Source of the DNA: UMGS1071 sp045638545 | GTDB taxonomy: Bacteria > Bacillota > Clostridia > Oscillospirales > Acutalibacteraceae | Assembly (NCBI GenBank): GCA_045638545.1 | Contig: JAZUBL010000031.1 | Span: 1 to 16,016, forward strand | Length of the DNA stretch: 16,016 nt | Direction of reading: 5' to 3' | Shown: positions 1 through 8,557 of the stretch, in pieces | Layout: every line of letters begins with the position of its first letter | Position numbering within the stretch: the stretch's first letter is position 1 | Notes under the pieces: model-generated | Told to the model about the DNA's origin: nothing | Database searches by the model: none | Seen by the model: the letters and a program-made list of their open reading frames with translations, nothing else | Program-made: the position numbers and the translations under genes

Positions 1-321
1 TGTTTCTACACTGCCTGTGAAATGCAGCTTCAGATCTGTAAGAGATACAGTAGACGGAACAAAGAGATACCACTGACCGTCTTCTTCATCCCAGAATCCC
101 TGCAGTGCTTTGCCGTCTGCATCATAAGCAAAACAGGAAAATGCTTCCTGTTCTGTGTCTTGTTCTCCATCACCTGCGCCAGAGCCATCATCTTCCGGAA
201 TCATTCCTTCCAGCTGAATGTCACTGGCATTTGGCTCCATTGCAAAAACAGGTGCTGCAGAAAACAGTACAGACATTACGCAGACCACAAGAGTCACGAT
301 CCATAATTTATGTTTTCTCAT
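1..321 (-). CDS. Secreted protein of unknown function, N-terminal part (C-terminus beyond window)
   Basis: The first 107 codons of a gene that runs off the left edge. The start is the ATG at 321-319, preceded by GGAG (331-328) at 6 nt. The product opens with a clear signal peptide: MRKHK, then a hydrophobic core (LWIVTLVVCVMSVLFSA) and a likely signal peptidase cleavage after the VFA around residue 25. A short acidic Gly/Asp/Glu linker follows (about 38-51). Next comes the start of a beta-type module (SCFAYDADG, then WYLFVPSTVSLTDLKLHF), a pattern I associate with extracellular Ig-like or repeat modules of Firmicutes surface proteins. It begins 25 nt after the stop of the HAD-GT2 gene with no terminator between, so it is probably the next gene of the polysaccharide operon. 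The enzymatic or binding role cannot be judged from this part. Confidence 0.85.
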   Translation of the reverse strand, partial: MRKHKLWIVTLVVCVMSVLFSAAPVFAMEPNASDIQLEGMIPEDDGSGAGDGEQDTEQEAFSCFAYDADGKALQGFWDEEDGQWYLFVPSTVSLTDLKLHFTGSVET

Positions 322-346
322 AGTTTTCTCCAATCAGTCGGTTCCA

Positions 347-3300
347 TTATACGCTAATGGTTTTACCGGTCACAATGTCACGAATATCATTCTCATCGAA
401 CTGATTTTTCAGACGAATGAGAATCTCATACTCCCGACCCTTCTGCAGCGCACTGTCAAATACATAGCAGATAAAGCCGGTGTTATACAGGAAGTGCTCC
501 TCACAGAAACTGTAAGCAACATCGACACGTTCATCATAATAAACTTCAAACTCACGTGCCTCACCGTTCTGGTCTGCAAGAATCAGGGATTTGTCATAGC
601 GATAATGATCATCGCCCTGTTTAAAGGCAAAGCCGCGGATCTCATGGTAACAGTCCATGTGCTCACAGGCATCCAGATACCAGCGAATGCCCTCTGTATT
701 TTCGTGCTTCTGGAAAGAATCCAGTTTTCTGTCCGCCAGCGCAAACGGTCTTGCCTTTGGATGACGAACCACGTTTGTCTCATGGCACCAACCGATGTAA
801 CGCTTACCGTCTCTGCCAATGGTCATCACACCCATCTGATATGGCATAATATCCACGCGCAGGTCTGCTCTGCGCAGTACACACTCAAAACCGGCATGAA
901 CATAGCTTTCTTTCTGAAAATGATCGGCTACGTCCGGACGGGAACAGATCATTGCTTTGGCACCATATGTTCTGTCAAACGGATCTTTAAAGATCACATA
1001 GCGCTCCAGATCTTCCAGATTCTCTTCCCCCGGAAGTACAGACCAACCAATGATCTGCACACGGTCACCGATGTTGACGGTATCAACAGAAGCATGGCCA
1101 ACAGATTCACAGTTGGTCACATCCATCTCTTCCAGTTCATCGTAATACAGCTTCAGATCCAGACCGGCAGACCAGCCTTTCAGGTGGGTATTCAGGTATG
1201 GATCTCTGCCCTTCAGATTCGGGAAATCAGCGTAGAGACGCATCAGCTCGCTGCTGAGACGAATCAGCTTTTCGTCATCAATATGGTCAGATCCACGGCT
1301 GAGAGACTCATGGTGATACAGTGCAGCGTCGTTGCGGATCACATTATAATATCCCTTTTCATGAAGCGCAAAGCACAGTTTTACATCATTATATGCCACC
1401 GGATAAGCCTCGTCAAAACCGCCCACTTCGTTAAACTTCTCTCTTGCCAGCAGCAGGCAGGCACCTGTTACGCCAATGCAGTTGTGATCTACTCTGTTCC
1501 ATCCAAAGTAGTATGGCACCTGGTCATCCAGTGTCATAAAGCTATGAAGCGGACCGCTCTCCGGATTGGAAATGCCTGCGTGCTGAATAAAGGTAGTCTG
1601 TGGGTAATACAGCTTTGCACCAACAGCACCAGTGTGCTTTTGCTGTGCATGGCCCAGCATACGCTCCAGCCAATCCGGCTGGAAGATTTCCATATCATCG
1701 TTCAGGAACAGCAGGTATTCACCATTTGCTGCCTGAGCGCCCTGGTTGCACATTTTTGAGAAGTTAAATTCCGCTTTCTCATAAAGGTACTTTGCTCCCA
1801 CGTGCTCCAGATATGGTTCGATCATTGCTCTGTTTTCATCATCACTGCCGTTGTCTACGACGATGATCTCGTAATTTTTATAAGTGGTATACTTGCAAAT
1901 AGACTCAATACACTGGTGCACAATGCCCGGATGGTCTTTTGATGGAATGATAATACTTACCAGAGGATCACCGTTCACACCATATACCATACGGTACTGA
2001 GACATTCCGGTAATGATCTCCAGACGGGCATTCAGCTTGTTGCGGCGGATGTAATCTTCCTTAGCATGTCTTGCTGCCTCAGCCGCATAGTTTTTAGAAG
2101 TCATAGCGTAAGCTACAGACTCCTTGCGTTCTCTCCAGTGATACAGTACTTTGGCCACATGACCTACGCGCTTATTGTCGGACTGCTCCATAAAGCGCAG
2201 GGTAAAGTCATAGTCCTGGCTGCCGTTATACTCGGTACGCAGGCCGCCTACCTGCTTTACAATGGAAGCGCGGTAAGTTGCAAGATGGTTTGTATACATC
2301 ATGTTCAGGAACAGATCCGGCGACCAATCCGGCTTAAAGAACGGCAGATGACGGATCTTTCCGTCTTCTGTCAGTTTATTTTCATCACTGTAAATGAAAT
2401 CCAGTTCCGGGTTTTCATTGAGCTTCTTTGCAAACTCATAGAGTGCGTCCAGTTCGATCACGTCGTCGCAGTCCATGAATACAATAAAGTCACCGTCCGC
2501 CACACGGATACCATCATTAGTTGCAATGGAAATATGACCGTTTGTCTCACGATAGATCACACGGACTTTTTCATGGGTCTCGTATCGCTGCAGCACAGGA
2601 CGTACGTTATCCCAGGAGGAGTGGTCATCTACCAGGATCAGTTCAAAGTTATCGTAAGTCTGGTGGATCACAGAATCAAAACACTCTACCAGCTGCTCTG
2701 TCACCGTATTATAAACAGGGATCACCACGGAGAAGCGCGGCTTGTAAGCCAACTCTGTCTGCGGTTCTCTGTGCTTTTCTGTATAGTTCACCCAGCGGTG
2801 ATAGTTGCGGATGCTCTGCTCATCTTCCAGATGATACTCAGATTCTACTTCCGGATACTGATGGCCAAGACGCTTTGCACACTCGATCTTGATTTCTTCA
2901 CTGATATCCGGACGCATCAGCAGACCTTTCAGCCAGTAAATTTCAATGTTCGGGTTGCTGTCCAGCTGTGCCTGTGTCACCCTGGCAATGTACTTGGTCT
3001 CGCCTGCTTTTCTGGCAAAACCGTCTACATTCTGTAGGTCACCGATACACATGGCTTCTTCCTCATTTGGGAAGTGAATCAGGCGCTTGAGATGGCCTAC
3101 GGAGATTTCCGGTGTAAATTCTACATTGTACTTCTCTACAAATGGCAGACCAAGCTGCACATAATCGCGGATACCAGCTAACAGCTCTGTCTTCTGCCAG
3201 TCGCCTTCTCCGCTCTCGTATACGATCTCACCATTGGTGTCGTAGTAATACACACTCTCATGTGGTGCAGAGAAGAACAGTTCGTACATTACCACATTCT

Positions 3301-4717
3301 GGTGCAAATCAGCCTGCAGGGAGAAGTTTTTATAAAAGTCAAAGAGGTAGGATTCATAGCGCATACCTTTTAACTGTTTGCGGCTCTTCTCGCCGTTTTT
3401 GATGCCGAAGTAATAGAAGAAATGCTCCTTCTCGCAGCCAACTGCTGCCTTAAATTCCTCGATCAGCTCCTGAGAACTGCCCTGCCAGCCGCAGTCAAAA
3501 CAGGTGGCATCGTCGTCAAAGAATCCAATTTTTTCAAAGTAAGCGATGGCGTTTTCCCGCTCAATTCTGCATCGCTCCAGAAAAACTTCTTTGTCCAGTT
3601 CATAAAGCATTTTAAAGGCTGCCTGGTCTTCTTCTGTATTAATCACATCGTAGAAAGACTTAAATCCTGTCTCTGACAGATGCTGAATATCATTCCGGTC
3701 GATCTTCAGGTAATCCAGAATTTCACCGACTGTCTGACCGTAAGTGTACGGCGGCAGGCTGGCAATGTCACGGGCATTCATTTCTGTGATCACCGCCAGT
3801 GTCAGCGCACGGCGGGAAGTATAAAGATATTCGATATTTTCATAGCCGAGATCTTTGAAAATGTGGTACAGGTTGTAACCATCACGGGACAGGAAGAAAA
3901 CTTTTTTGTCCTTCGGCAGTTTTTCTACCAGCCAGCGGTACAGGCCCATATAAATCGGACCGCCCACTTCTACGCCAAGATTGTACCAGAAGTTGTCGCT
4001 GTCTGGACAAAGGATCTTATACAGACCGTTATCTACGTCAGATCCGGCAACATCCTTCACTTTTGCCAGATCGGTATCTCGATGATATACAAAAGTATCC
4101 ATACCATAGTCGGCTGGAAATTCGCCGTCATCGCGCATCTTGTCGCCAATGTGAAGGATCTTTTCGTACGGCATATTTTCCTTCTGCGCTACATGCTCAA
4201 ACAGGTCGCGGTTAAACTTTGCTTTATGCTCGTCAGCAGAGCAGTAAATATAATCAAAACCGTCAAAGCCTTCCTTCTTCAGGTAGTCGTCAATGGTCTC
4301 AGCAAACAGGTACATATCGCTGACAGCGATAACACGCTTGCCCTGTGCTTTGGCATATTGAAAAAATTCCCGCATTTCCTCGTTGGCAACCAGCGCATCG
4401 CCTTCCATTTCGATTTCCAGTGCCTTCACTGCATTCCAGTCTACCGGAATATCGGTGCGCTCAGAAAGCACCTCATAAATCTGGTCCATATCTGCATGCG
4501 GATACTGGAAGTTCGCATATGCTCTGCGACTGGCTTCATCCTGTGCATTCATGCGCATTTTTCGGAAGCCATGGATCTGAAACTGTCTGCCCATCAGATC
4601 AAAAACAGATTCCGGAGAATTTGTTTTGCGGAAAAGCAGGGTATCAAAAACGTCAAAAGAAACAAGCTCTGCCTTGTCGATTTTACTTTTCAACAATGCT
4701 TTTGTCTGTTCGTTCAT
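347..4717 (-). CDS. Giant HAD-domain / double GT2 glycosyltransferase fusion (rhamnan or wall-glycan assembly type)
   Basis: A 1456-residue cytoplasmic enzyme that probably adds two different sugars to a surface glycan. Domains in order: HAD-like domain (about 15-215; nucleophile-type Asp22 in SFDVFDTLL, SDMYLF at 133, HIGD at 189, DD at 196); a linking region typical of HAD-GT proteins (about 240-480, with FFLSRDGYNL at 274 and FDCGWQGSS at 407); GT2 domain A (661-893, IPVYNT, DDHSS at 697, DCDD at 749); GT2 domain B (919-1153, IIPSKD, DNGSDD at 955, NDD at 1006); then two beta-rich C-terminal modules (1210-1318 and 1353-1456), each with an R-x-DVA motif. In the HAD motif the usual second Asp is Phe24, so phosphatase activity is doubtful. 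Start: the ATG at 4717 sits 2 nt after the upstream stop. An in-frame ATG at 4738 would add 7 residues and overlap the ATPase gene. Neither has a perfect ribosome binding site, and translational coupling is likely. Donor and acceptor sugars are unknown. Confidence 0.9.
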   Translation of the reverse strand: MNEQTKALLKSKIDKAELVSFDVFDTLLFRKTNSPESVFDLMGRQFQIHGFRKMRMNAQDEASRRAYANFQYPHADMDQIYEVLSERTDIPVDWNAVKALEIEMEGDALVANEEMREFFQYAKAQGKRVIAVSDMYLFAETIDDYLKKEGFDGFDYIYCSADEHKAKFNRDLFEHVAQKENMPYEKILHIGDKMRDDGEFPADYGMDTFVYHRDTDLAKVKDVAGSDVDNGLYKILCPDSDNFWYNLGVEVGGPIYMGLYRWLVEKLPKDKKVFFLSRDGYNLYHIFKDLGYENIEYLYTSRRALTLAVITEMNARDIASLPPYTYGQTVGEILDYLKIDRNDIQHLSETGFKSFYDVINTEEDQAAFKMLYELDKEVFLERCRIERENAIAYFEKIGFFDDDATCFDCGWQGSSQELIEEFKAAVGCEKEHFFYYFGIKNGEKSRKQLKGMRYESYLFDFYKNFSLQADLHQNVVMYELFFSAPHESVYYYDTNGEIVYESGEGDWQKTELLAGIRDYVQLGLPFVEKYNVEFTPEISVGHLKRLIHFPNEEEAMCIGDLQNVDGFARKAGETKYIARVTQAQLDSNPNIEIYWLKGLLMRPDISEEIKIECAKRLGHQYPEVESEYHLEDEQSIRNYHRWVNYTEKHREPQTELAYKPRFSVVIPVYNTVTEQLVECFDSVIHQTYDNFELILVDDHSSWDNVRPVLQRYETHEKVRVIYRETNGHISIATNDGIRVADGDFIVFMDCDDVIELDALYEFAKKLNENPELDFIYSDENKLTEDGKIRHLPFFKPDWSPDLFLNMMYTNHLATYRASIVKQVGGLRTEYNGSQDYDFTLRFMEQSDNKRVGHVAKVLYHWRERKESVAYAMTSKNYAAEAARHAKEDYIRRNKLNARLEIITGMSQYRMVYGVNGDPLVSIIIPSKDHPGIVHQCIESICKYTTYKNYEIIVVDNGSDDENRAMIEPYLEHVGAKYLYEKAEFNFSKMCNQGAQAANGEYLLFLNDDMEIFQPDWLERMLGHAQQKHTGAVGAKLYYPQTTFIQHAGISNPESGPLHSFMTLDDQVPYYFGWNRVDHNCIGVTGACLLLAREKFNEVGGFDEAYPVAYNDVKLCFALHEKGYYNVIRNDAALYHHESLSRGSDHIDDEKLIRLSSELMRLYADFPNLKGRDPYLNTHLKGWSAGLDLKLYYDELEEMDVTNCESVGHASVDTVNIGDRVQIIGWSVLPGEENLEDLERYVIFKDPFDRTYGAKAMICSRPDVADHFQKESYVHAGFECVLRRADLRVDIMPYQMGVMTIGRDGKRYIGWCHETNVVRHPKARPFALADRKLDSFQKHENTEGIRWYLDACEHMDCYHEIRGFAFKQGDDHYRYDKSLILADQNGEAREFEVYYDERVDVAYSFCEEHFLYNTGFICYVFDSALQKGREYEILIRLKNQFDENDIRDIVTGKTISV

Positions 4718-4719
4718 AA

Positions 4720-5961
4720 TTACCACTTCACACTCCATTCATGATCCAGCACAATAACGCCTTCTGCAATATAGTCCATTTTTACAAAATAATTCTTAAT
4801 TCTTGCTTTATAGTCCAGGTTAACAAGACCGGTCTGATCGAAAATACCAACATCAAAGTAATATTCGCCGCCAATCAGATTAAATTTCGGATAGGTCAGT
4901 GTTACTTCGTTGTAGCCCTTTTTCCACGGGATGGACATGCCGTCCAGCTTGGTGTTCAGGCCGCAGATGTACTCGTTATCGATTCTGCGGATGGCTACAC
5001 CGATCAGCGGATCTTTGATTGTATCATCTCCGACGATATAACTTACTTTCAGTACCACTTTTTCGCCATGCTGAATCTCATGGATCTCTCGGCCTGCGCC
5101 GTTAAACATATGCAGCTCGTGGATCTGCACCATATCAATGTTATCTGTGTTGATATTGGCAAGATTTTCTGCACTTGCCGCCTGCTGCTCCGCCGCACAC
5201 TGCGCCAGATACTTGTCCATCGGCATATCACTTTTGAGGAAGTCCAGATAGCGGTCTGTAACTTCGTCGGTGTTGCCGTCCATGATCATCTCGCCCTGGT
5301 TCAGCCAGATCGCTCTGTTGCAGAAACGCTTCACAGAGTTAACGTCATGGGTAACAAACAGGATCGTCTTGCCGCGTTCAACAAACTCAGTGAACTTGTC
5401 CATACATTTCATCTGGAAGCGGGCGTCACCAACAGCCAGCGCTTCGTCTACGATGAGGATGTCCGGGTCTACGTTAATTGCCACGGCAAAAGCAAGACGC
5501 ACAAACATACCGCTGGAATACGTTTTTACCGGTTGATGGATATAGTCACCAATATCTGCAAACTTCAGAATTTCCGGAATTTTTTTCTCAATTTCATCCT
5601 TGCTGACACGCATCATAGCAGCATTGAGATAAATATTCTTCATGCCGGTGTATTCCATATTGAAACCGGCACCCAGCTCCAGCAGAGCTGCAATTTTACC
5701 GTTGATCTCCACATTGCCTTCTGTCTGATTGAGAACGCCGGTGAGGATCTTCAGAATGGTGGATTTACCGGAACCATTTCGACCAACAATACCTACAATT
5801 TCTCCCTTGCCGATGTTAAAGGAAATGTCTTTCAGGGCATAGTAATCTTTGTGGTATTCTTTTTTCTTTTTAATGCCAAGGGCCTCTTTAAAACGATCCT
5901 TGGGATTGTCATAAATCTTATAGATTTTTGTAACATGATCAACTTTGATCACTTGCTCCAT
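4720..5961 (-). CDS. ABC transporter ATPase with Wzt-like C-terminal domain (polysaccharide/teichoic acid export)
   Basis: A 413-residue ATPase that energises export of a lipid-linked polysaccharide across the membrane with the permease encoded just before it. The nucleotide-binding domain (about 1-245) has Walker A GRNGSGKST (60-68), the signature YSSGM (148-152), Walker B ILIVDE (168-173) and the switch His205. Lys-rich residues near 30-38 and the DRFKEAL segment are typical of TagH/RfbB/Wzt ATPases. After a polar linker (245-275) comes a C-terminal beta-sandwich-like domain (about 278-410; GEYYFDVGIFD at 365) that matches the position and style of the Wzt C-terminal domain, which in E. coli O8/O9a binds the modified chain end. 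The start is supported by AAGGAGG overlapping the TAA stop of the permease gene. Closest known relatives are TagH and Wzt; the glycan is not identifiable. Confidence 0.95.
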   Translation of the reverse strand: MEQVIKVDHVTKIYKIYDNPKDRFKEALGIKKKKEYHKDYYALKDISFNIGKGEIVGIVGRNGSGKSTILKILTGVLNQTEGNVEINGKIAALLELGAGFNMEYTGMKNIYLNAAMMRVSKDEIEKKIPEILKFADIGDYIHQPVKTYSSGMFVRLAFAVAINVDPDILIVDEALAVGDARFQMKCMDKFTEFVERGKTILFVTHDVNSVKRFCNRAIWLNQGEMIMDGNTDEVTDRYLDFLKSDMPMDKYLAQCAAEQQAASAENLANINTDNIDMVQIHELHMFNGAGREIHEIQHGEKVVLKVSYIVGDDTIKDPLIGVAIRRIDNEYICGLNTKLDGMSIPWKKGYNEVTLTYPKFNLIGGEYYFDVGIFDQTGLVNLDYKARIKNYFVKMDYIAEGVIVLDHEWSVKW

Positions 5962-5976
5962 ATCGCCTTTCCCTCC

Positions 5977-6939
5977 TTACAATACGTCGGAAAAATGCAC
6001 TTTCAGTCGGTTGAACATCTTGGTACCCAGCAGATAAACAAGCATAGAGAAGCACCAGAAGAAGATGCTCCACACCGGCTTTTCCCAGAACCAGACATTT
6101 TCCAGAATCGCATCACGGAAACCGTCTACAATATAATATACCGGGTTCAGCTTGAAAATTGTCTGCAGAACACCGCCCATTGTTGTTTCTGGATTCCACA
6201 TGATCGGTGTGAGCCACACACCGATGGTCAGGAAAATATTCACGATCTGTGTCATATCGCGGAAGAATACGGAACAGGCAGATGTGATATGGGACAGGCC
6301 CAGCACAAGAAACGCTGTGCAGAACATATAGTACGGCAGCTGCAGCAGGTATAAATCTACGCCGTAGCCGTAGCAGATGCTGATAATTACGATTGCCGCA
6401 ACAAAAAATACATGAACAAACAGTGCGGAAACAACTTTGATTGCCGGCAGCAAACCGACATTAAAGACAACTTTTTTCACCAGGTAGTTGTATTCGATGA
6501 GAGAAGTAGAGGCGCCGCCCCAGGACTCTGCAAAATAGAACCACGGAACAAGGCCGGCCATCAGATACAGAATAAACGGATGGCTGCTGACATCACCGGA
6601 CCGGAGACCGACCTGGAACACGAACCAATACAGCACAATGGTAATAATCGGCTGCACATAGGCCCAGAAAAGACCCAGATAGGAGCCGGCAAATTTGGCC
6701 TGAAAGTCGTTTTTTGCCAGGGTAAAGAACATTCCCTTATCCCGCAGAATGCTCAGCGGCAGACTGAACAGTGATTTCATCTGCAGAACGCAGACAAGGA
6801 TCACCAGATCGACTGCTACACACAGCAGGATTTTAACAAGAATCGGGTTCCACTCAACGGACACCACATTAAAAATATAGATATTCAAAAGTATTGCAAG
6901 CACAGCAAAACCGCCTGCCACAATTCCTTTTTTTCGCAT
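5977..6939 (-). CDS. ABC-2 type polysaccharide export permease with extra N-terminal membrane helices
   Basis: A 320-residue integral membrane protein of the TagG/RfbA/Wzm/KpsM type that forms the channel for undecaprenyl-linked glycan with the ATPase downstream. The core starts near residue 70 with the family-typical run LAKNDFQAKFAGSYLGLFWA, followed by about six membrane segments (near 88-110, 122-145, 165-190, 199-225, 232-250, 287-307) and the conserved NPVYYIVDGFRDAI (265-278). Members of the family are usually about 260-270 residues. The excess here is an N-terminal block with two further hydrophobic segments (about 6-27 and 33-56). The ATG at 6939 has a good GAGGGG ribosome binding site 5 nt upstream, so the extension is probably real. 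The stop overlaps the ribosome binding site of the ATPase gene, indicating tight co-expression of the two subunits. Confidence 0.93.
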   Translation of the reverse strand: MRKKGIVAGGFAVLAILLNIYIFNVVSVEWNPILVKILLCVAVDLVILVCVLQMKSLFSLPLSILRDKGMFFTLAKNDFQAKFAGSYLGLFWAYVQPIITIVLYWFVFQVGLRSGDVSSHPFILYLMAGLVPWFYFAESWGGASTSLIEYNYLVKKVVFNVGLLPAIKVVSALFVHVFFVAAIVIISICYGYGVDLYLLQLPYYMFCTAFLVLGLSHITSACSVFFRDMTQIVNIFLTIGVWLTPIMWNPETTMGGVLQTIFKLNPVYYIVDGFRDAILENVWFWEKPVWSIFFWCFSMLVYLLGTKMFNRLKVHFSDVL

Positions 6940-6961
6940 GAATTCCCCTCTTTTCTATTGA

Positions 6962-8524
6962 TCAGCGCAGGTACTGCTTCAGCTTGCGCATACCTTTGCG
7001 CAGACCACGTACAAGATAGCCGCGTACTTTAACAACCAGCAGACCTTCATAGTACTGCATTGCTTCTTCCAGTGTGTGAATATACTTCGCTCTGTTCTCT
7101 GCAAGGAACATATACTCGCCCAGCTTGCCTTCCAGCTCACGAATCTTCTGCTTCAGAGAAAGAATATACTTTTCCTTGTTATTTGCAAGAATAATATATG
7201 CAGATACATCACGGCGCAGCTCGTTATTTTCTTTTGCAAGAGCCGCTGTTTTCCGGCGGTAATCTCTGTTTTCTGCAGTCAGACCGTTCAGCATTCTTTT
7301 ATTCGCTTTGTTTTCTGCAACTGCAGCAGCCAGCTTTTCTTCCAGTTCCTGTTTTCTTGCTGCAACTGCAGCTGCTTTAGCCTGGAAATCGGCATATTCT
7401 GCTTTCTGCTTTTTATACTCAGCCTGCTGTGCTTCATATGCATTTTCTACTGCCGCAAGATACTGTTCACCCGGCAGGATCATCTCTGCATCGATGGTAA
7501 TCGGCTCGCTGTTTTCTTCCACATCTGCCAGCAGCATCGGGTCATTACCAGTCAGCAGAATCTCATTTTCCCATGTAACTGCACGAGGAGAGATCCAGCT
7601 GCGTGCTGTACTGCCCTGATGAATTGACAGATTCCGGAGAATACAGCCATGGCCTTCTACTGGGTCAAGGCGAACTCTGCGGATATTGCTTTTTGTATTT
7701 TTCACTACAAAGCGGAGTTTATAGATGCCATTGCCGGCATAGTGAGAAGTAAATGCGATCTTCTCTTCATCATTAAAATCGCTGCCGGTATCAACATAAA
7801 TATGGCTCTTTACAGACGGCTTTCGGAATACATAAACCGGCTCACCGCCTGCTTTTTTCTCAAAAGTAATGAGGAACTGATAGACCTCACCGCACTGGCG
7901 CTCTCTGAGAAGATTCTCCAACAGCGGGCGATGTGATCTTTCCACATTCTCATACTGTTCTGTTGCACCTGTCGGGCAGTAAGTGCCTTCTACCCGCTTC
8001 ATGTGAAGGCCAAACTTGCCGTCCAGTGCCTTGATATTCTCCAGACCCCAGAAATGTACATGGGTGTCGTCCAGCAAACCGGTAGCAGTATAATCGAACC
8101 GCTCTTCCACAGCCTTCAGCAGAATATCATTGTGAGTCACGTTCGGCACCGAAATATACAGGCTGCCGCTGTCTTTCAGCAGCTTTGCCGCAGCTTCCAG
8201 CGCTTTTTCCGGCTCTGTGAGATGCTCCAGCACATCGGCGAAAATAATGGCATCGAACTGGATCCCCTTAAACTTTTCCACCCATGCAAACTGCATAATA
8301 TCACCGCACACACCATCCACAGCGTATTCCAGCGCTTTTTCATAAGCTGACTGCTCATATTCTACAATGTAAACCTGGCAATCCAGCTCCTCTTTCATAT
8401 AGCGGGTCATGCGGCCTGCCGCACAGCCAAACTCCAGCACAGTGGAGCCTTTTTTCAGTTTATTCAGAATAATTCCTGTGGAAGAATTCAGTGATAAATC
8501 GACCTGAAAGTCATACTTTGTCAT
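6962..8524 (-). CDS. SAM-dependent methyltransferase fused to beta-rich domain, long coiled coil and basic tail
   Basis: A 520-residue protein with four parts. Residues 1-220 are a class I methyltransferase: motif I VLEFGCAAG (29-37), acidic ribose-binding Glu55 after beta-2, and FDAIIFADVLEHL (90-102). Residues about 225-350 form a beta-rich domain (YVDTGSDF, VRLDPVEGHGCILRNLSI at 284) of a kind I associate with sugar-active enzymes of O-antigen loci. Residues about 353-492 are a highly charged coiled coil of some 140 residues with a 28-residue internal repeat. The last 25 residues (KVRGYLVRGLRKGMRKLKQ) are a basic amphipathic helix that could hold the protein at the membrane. AAGGAG lies 9 nt before the ATG. 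It sits between a glycosyltransferase gene and the export permease, so it most likely methylates the growing glycan. A WbdD-like role as terminator and length ruler is inference; no kinase domain is present. Confidence 0.88.
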   Translation of the reverse strand: MTKYDFQVDLSLNSSTGIILNKLKKGSTVLEFGCAAGRMTRYMKEELDCQVYIVEYEQSAYEKALEYAVDGVCGDIMQFAWVEKFKGIQFDAIIFADVLEHLTEPEKALEAAAKLLKDSGSLYISVPNVTHNDILLKAVEERFDYTATGLLDDTHVHFWGLENIKALDGKFGLHMKRVEGTYCPTGATEQYENVERSHRPLLENLLRERQCGEVYQFLITFEKKAGGEPVYVFRKPSVKSHIYVDTGSDFNDEEKIAFTSHYAGNGIYKLRFVVKNTKSNIRRVRLDPVEGHGCILRNLSIHQGSTARSWISPRAVTWENEILLTGNDPMLLADVEENSEPITIDAEMILPGEQYLAAVENAYEAQQAEYKKQKAEYADFQAKAAAVAARKQELEEKLAAAVAENKANKRMLNGLTAENRDYRRKTAALAKENNELRRDVSAYIILANNKEKYILSLKQKIRELEGKLGEYMFLAENRAKYIHTLEEAMQYYEGLLVVKVRGYLVRGLRKGMRKLKQYLR

Positions 8525-8557
8525 TCACGATTTCTCCTTTATTTATCAAAAATCCAT

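Noticed and set aside
322..346. Terminator between the HAD-GT2 gene and the secreted-protein gene
   Set aside because: The 25-nt gap holds a ribosome binding site but no hairpin with a T run.
218..1759. Long plus-strand open frames opposite the HAD-GT2 gene (also opposite the other genes)
   Set aside because: They mirror the codon structure of well-supported minus-strand genes, lack ribosome binding sites and show no recognisable domain.
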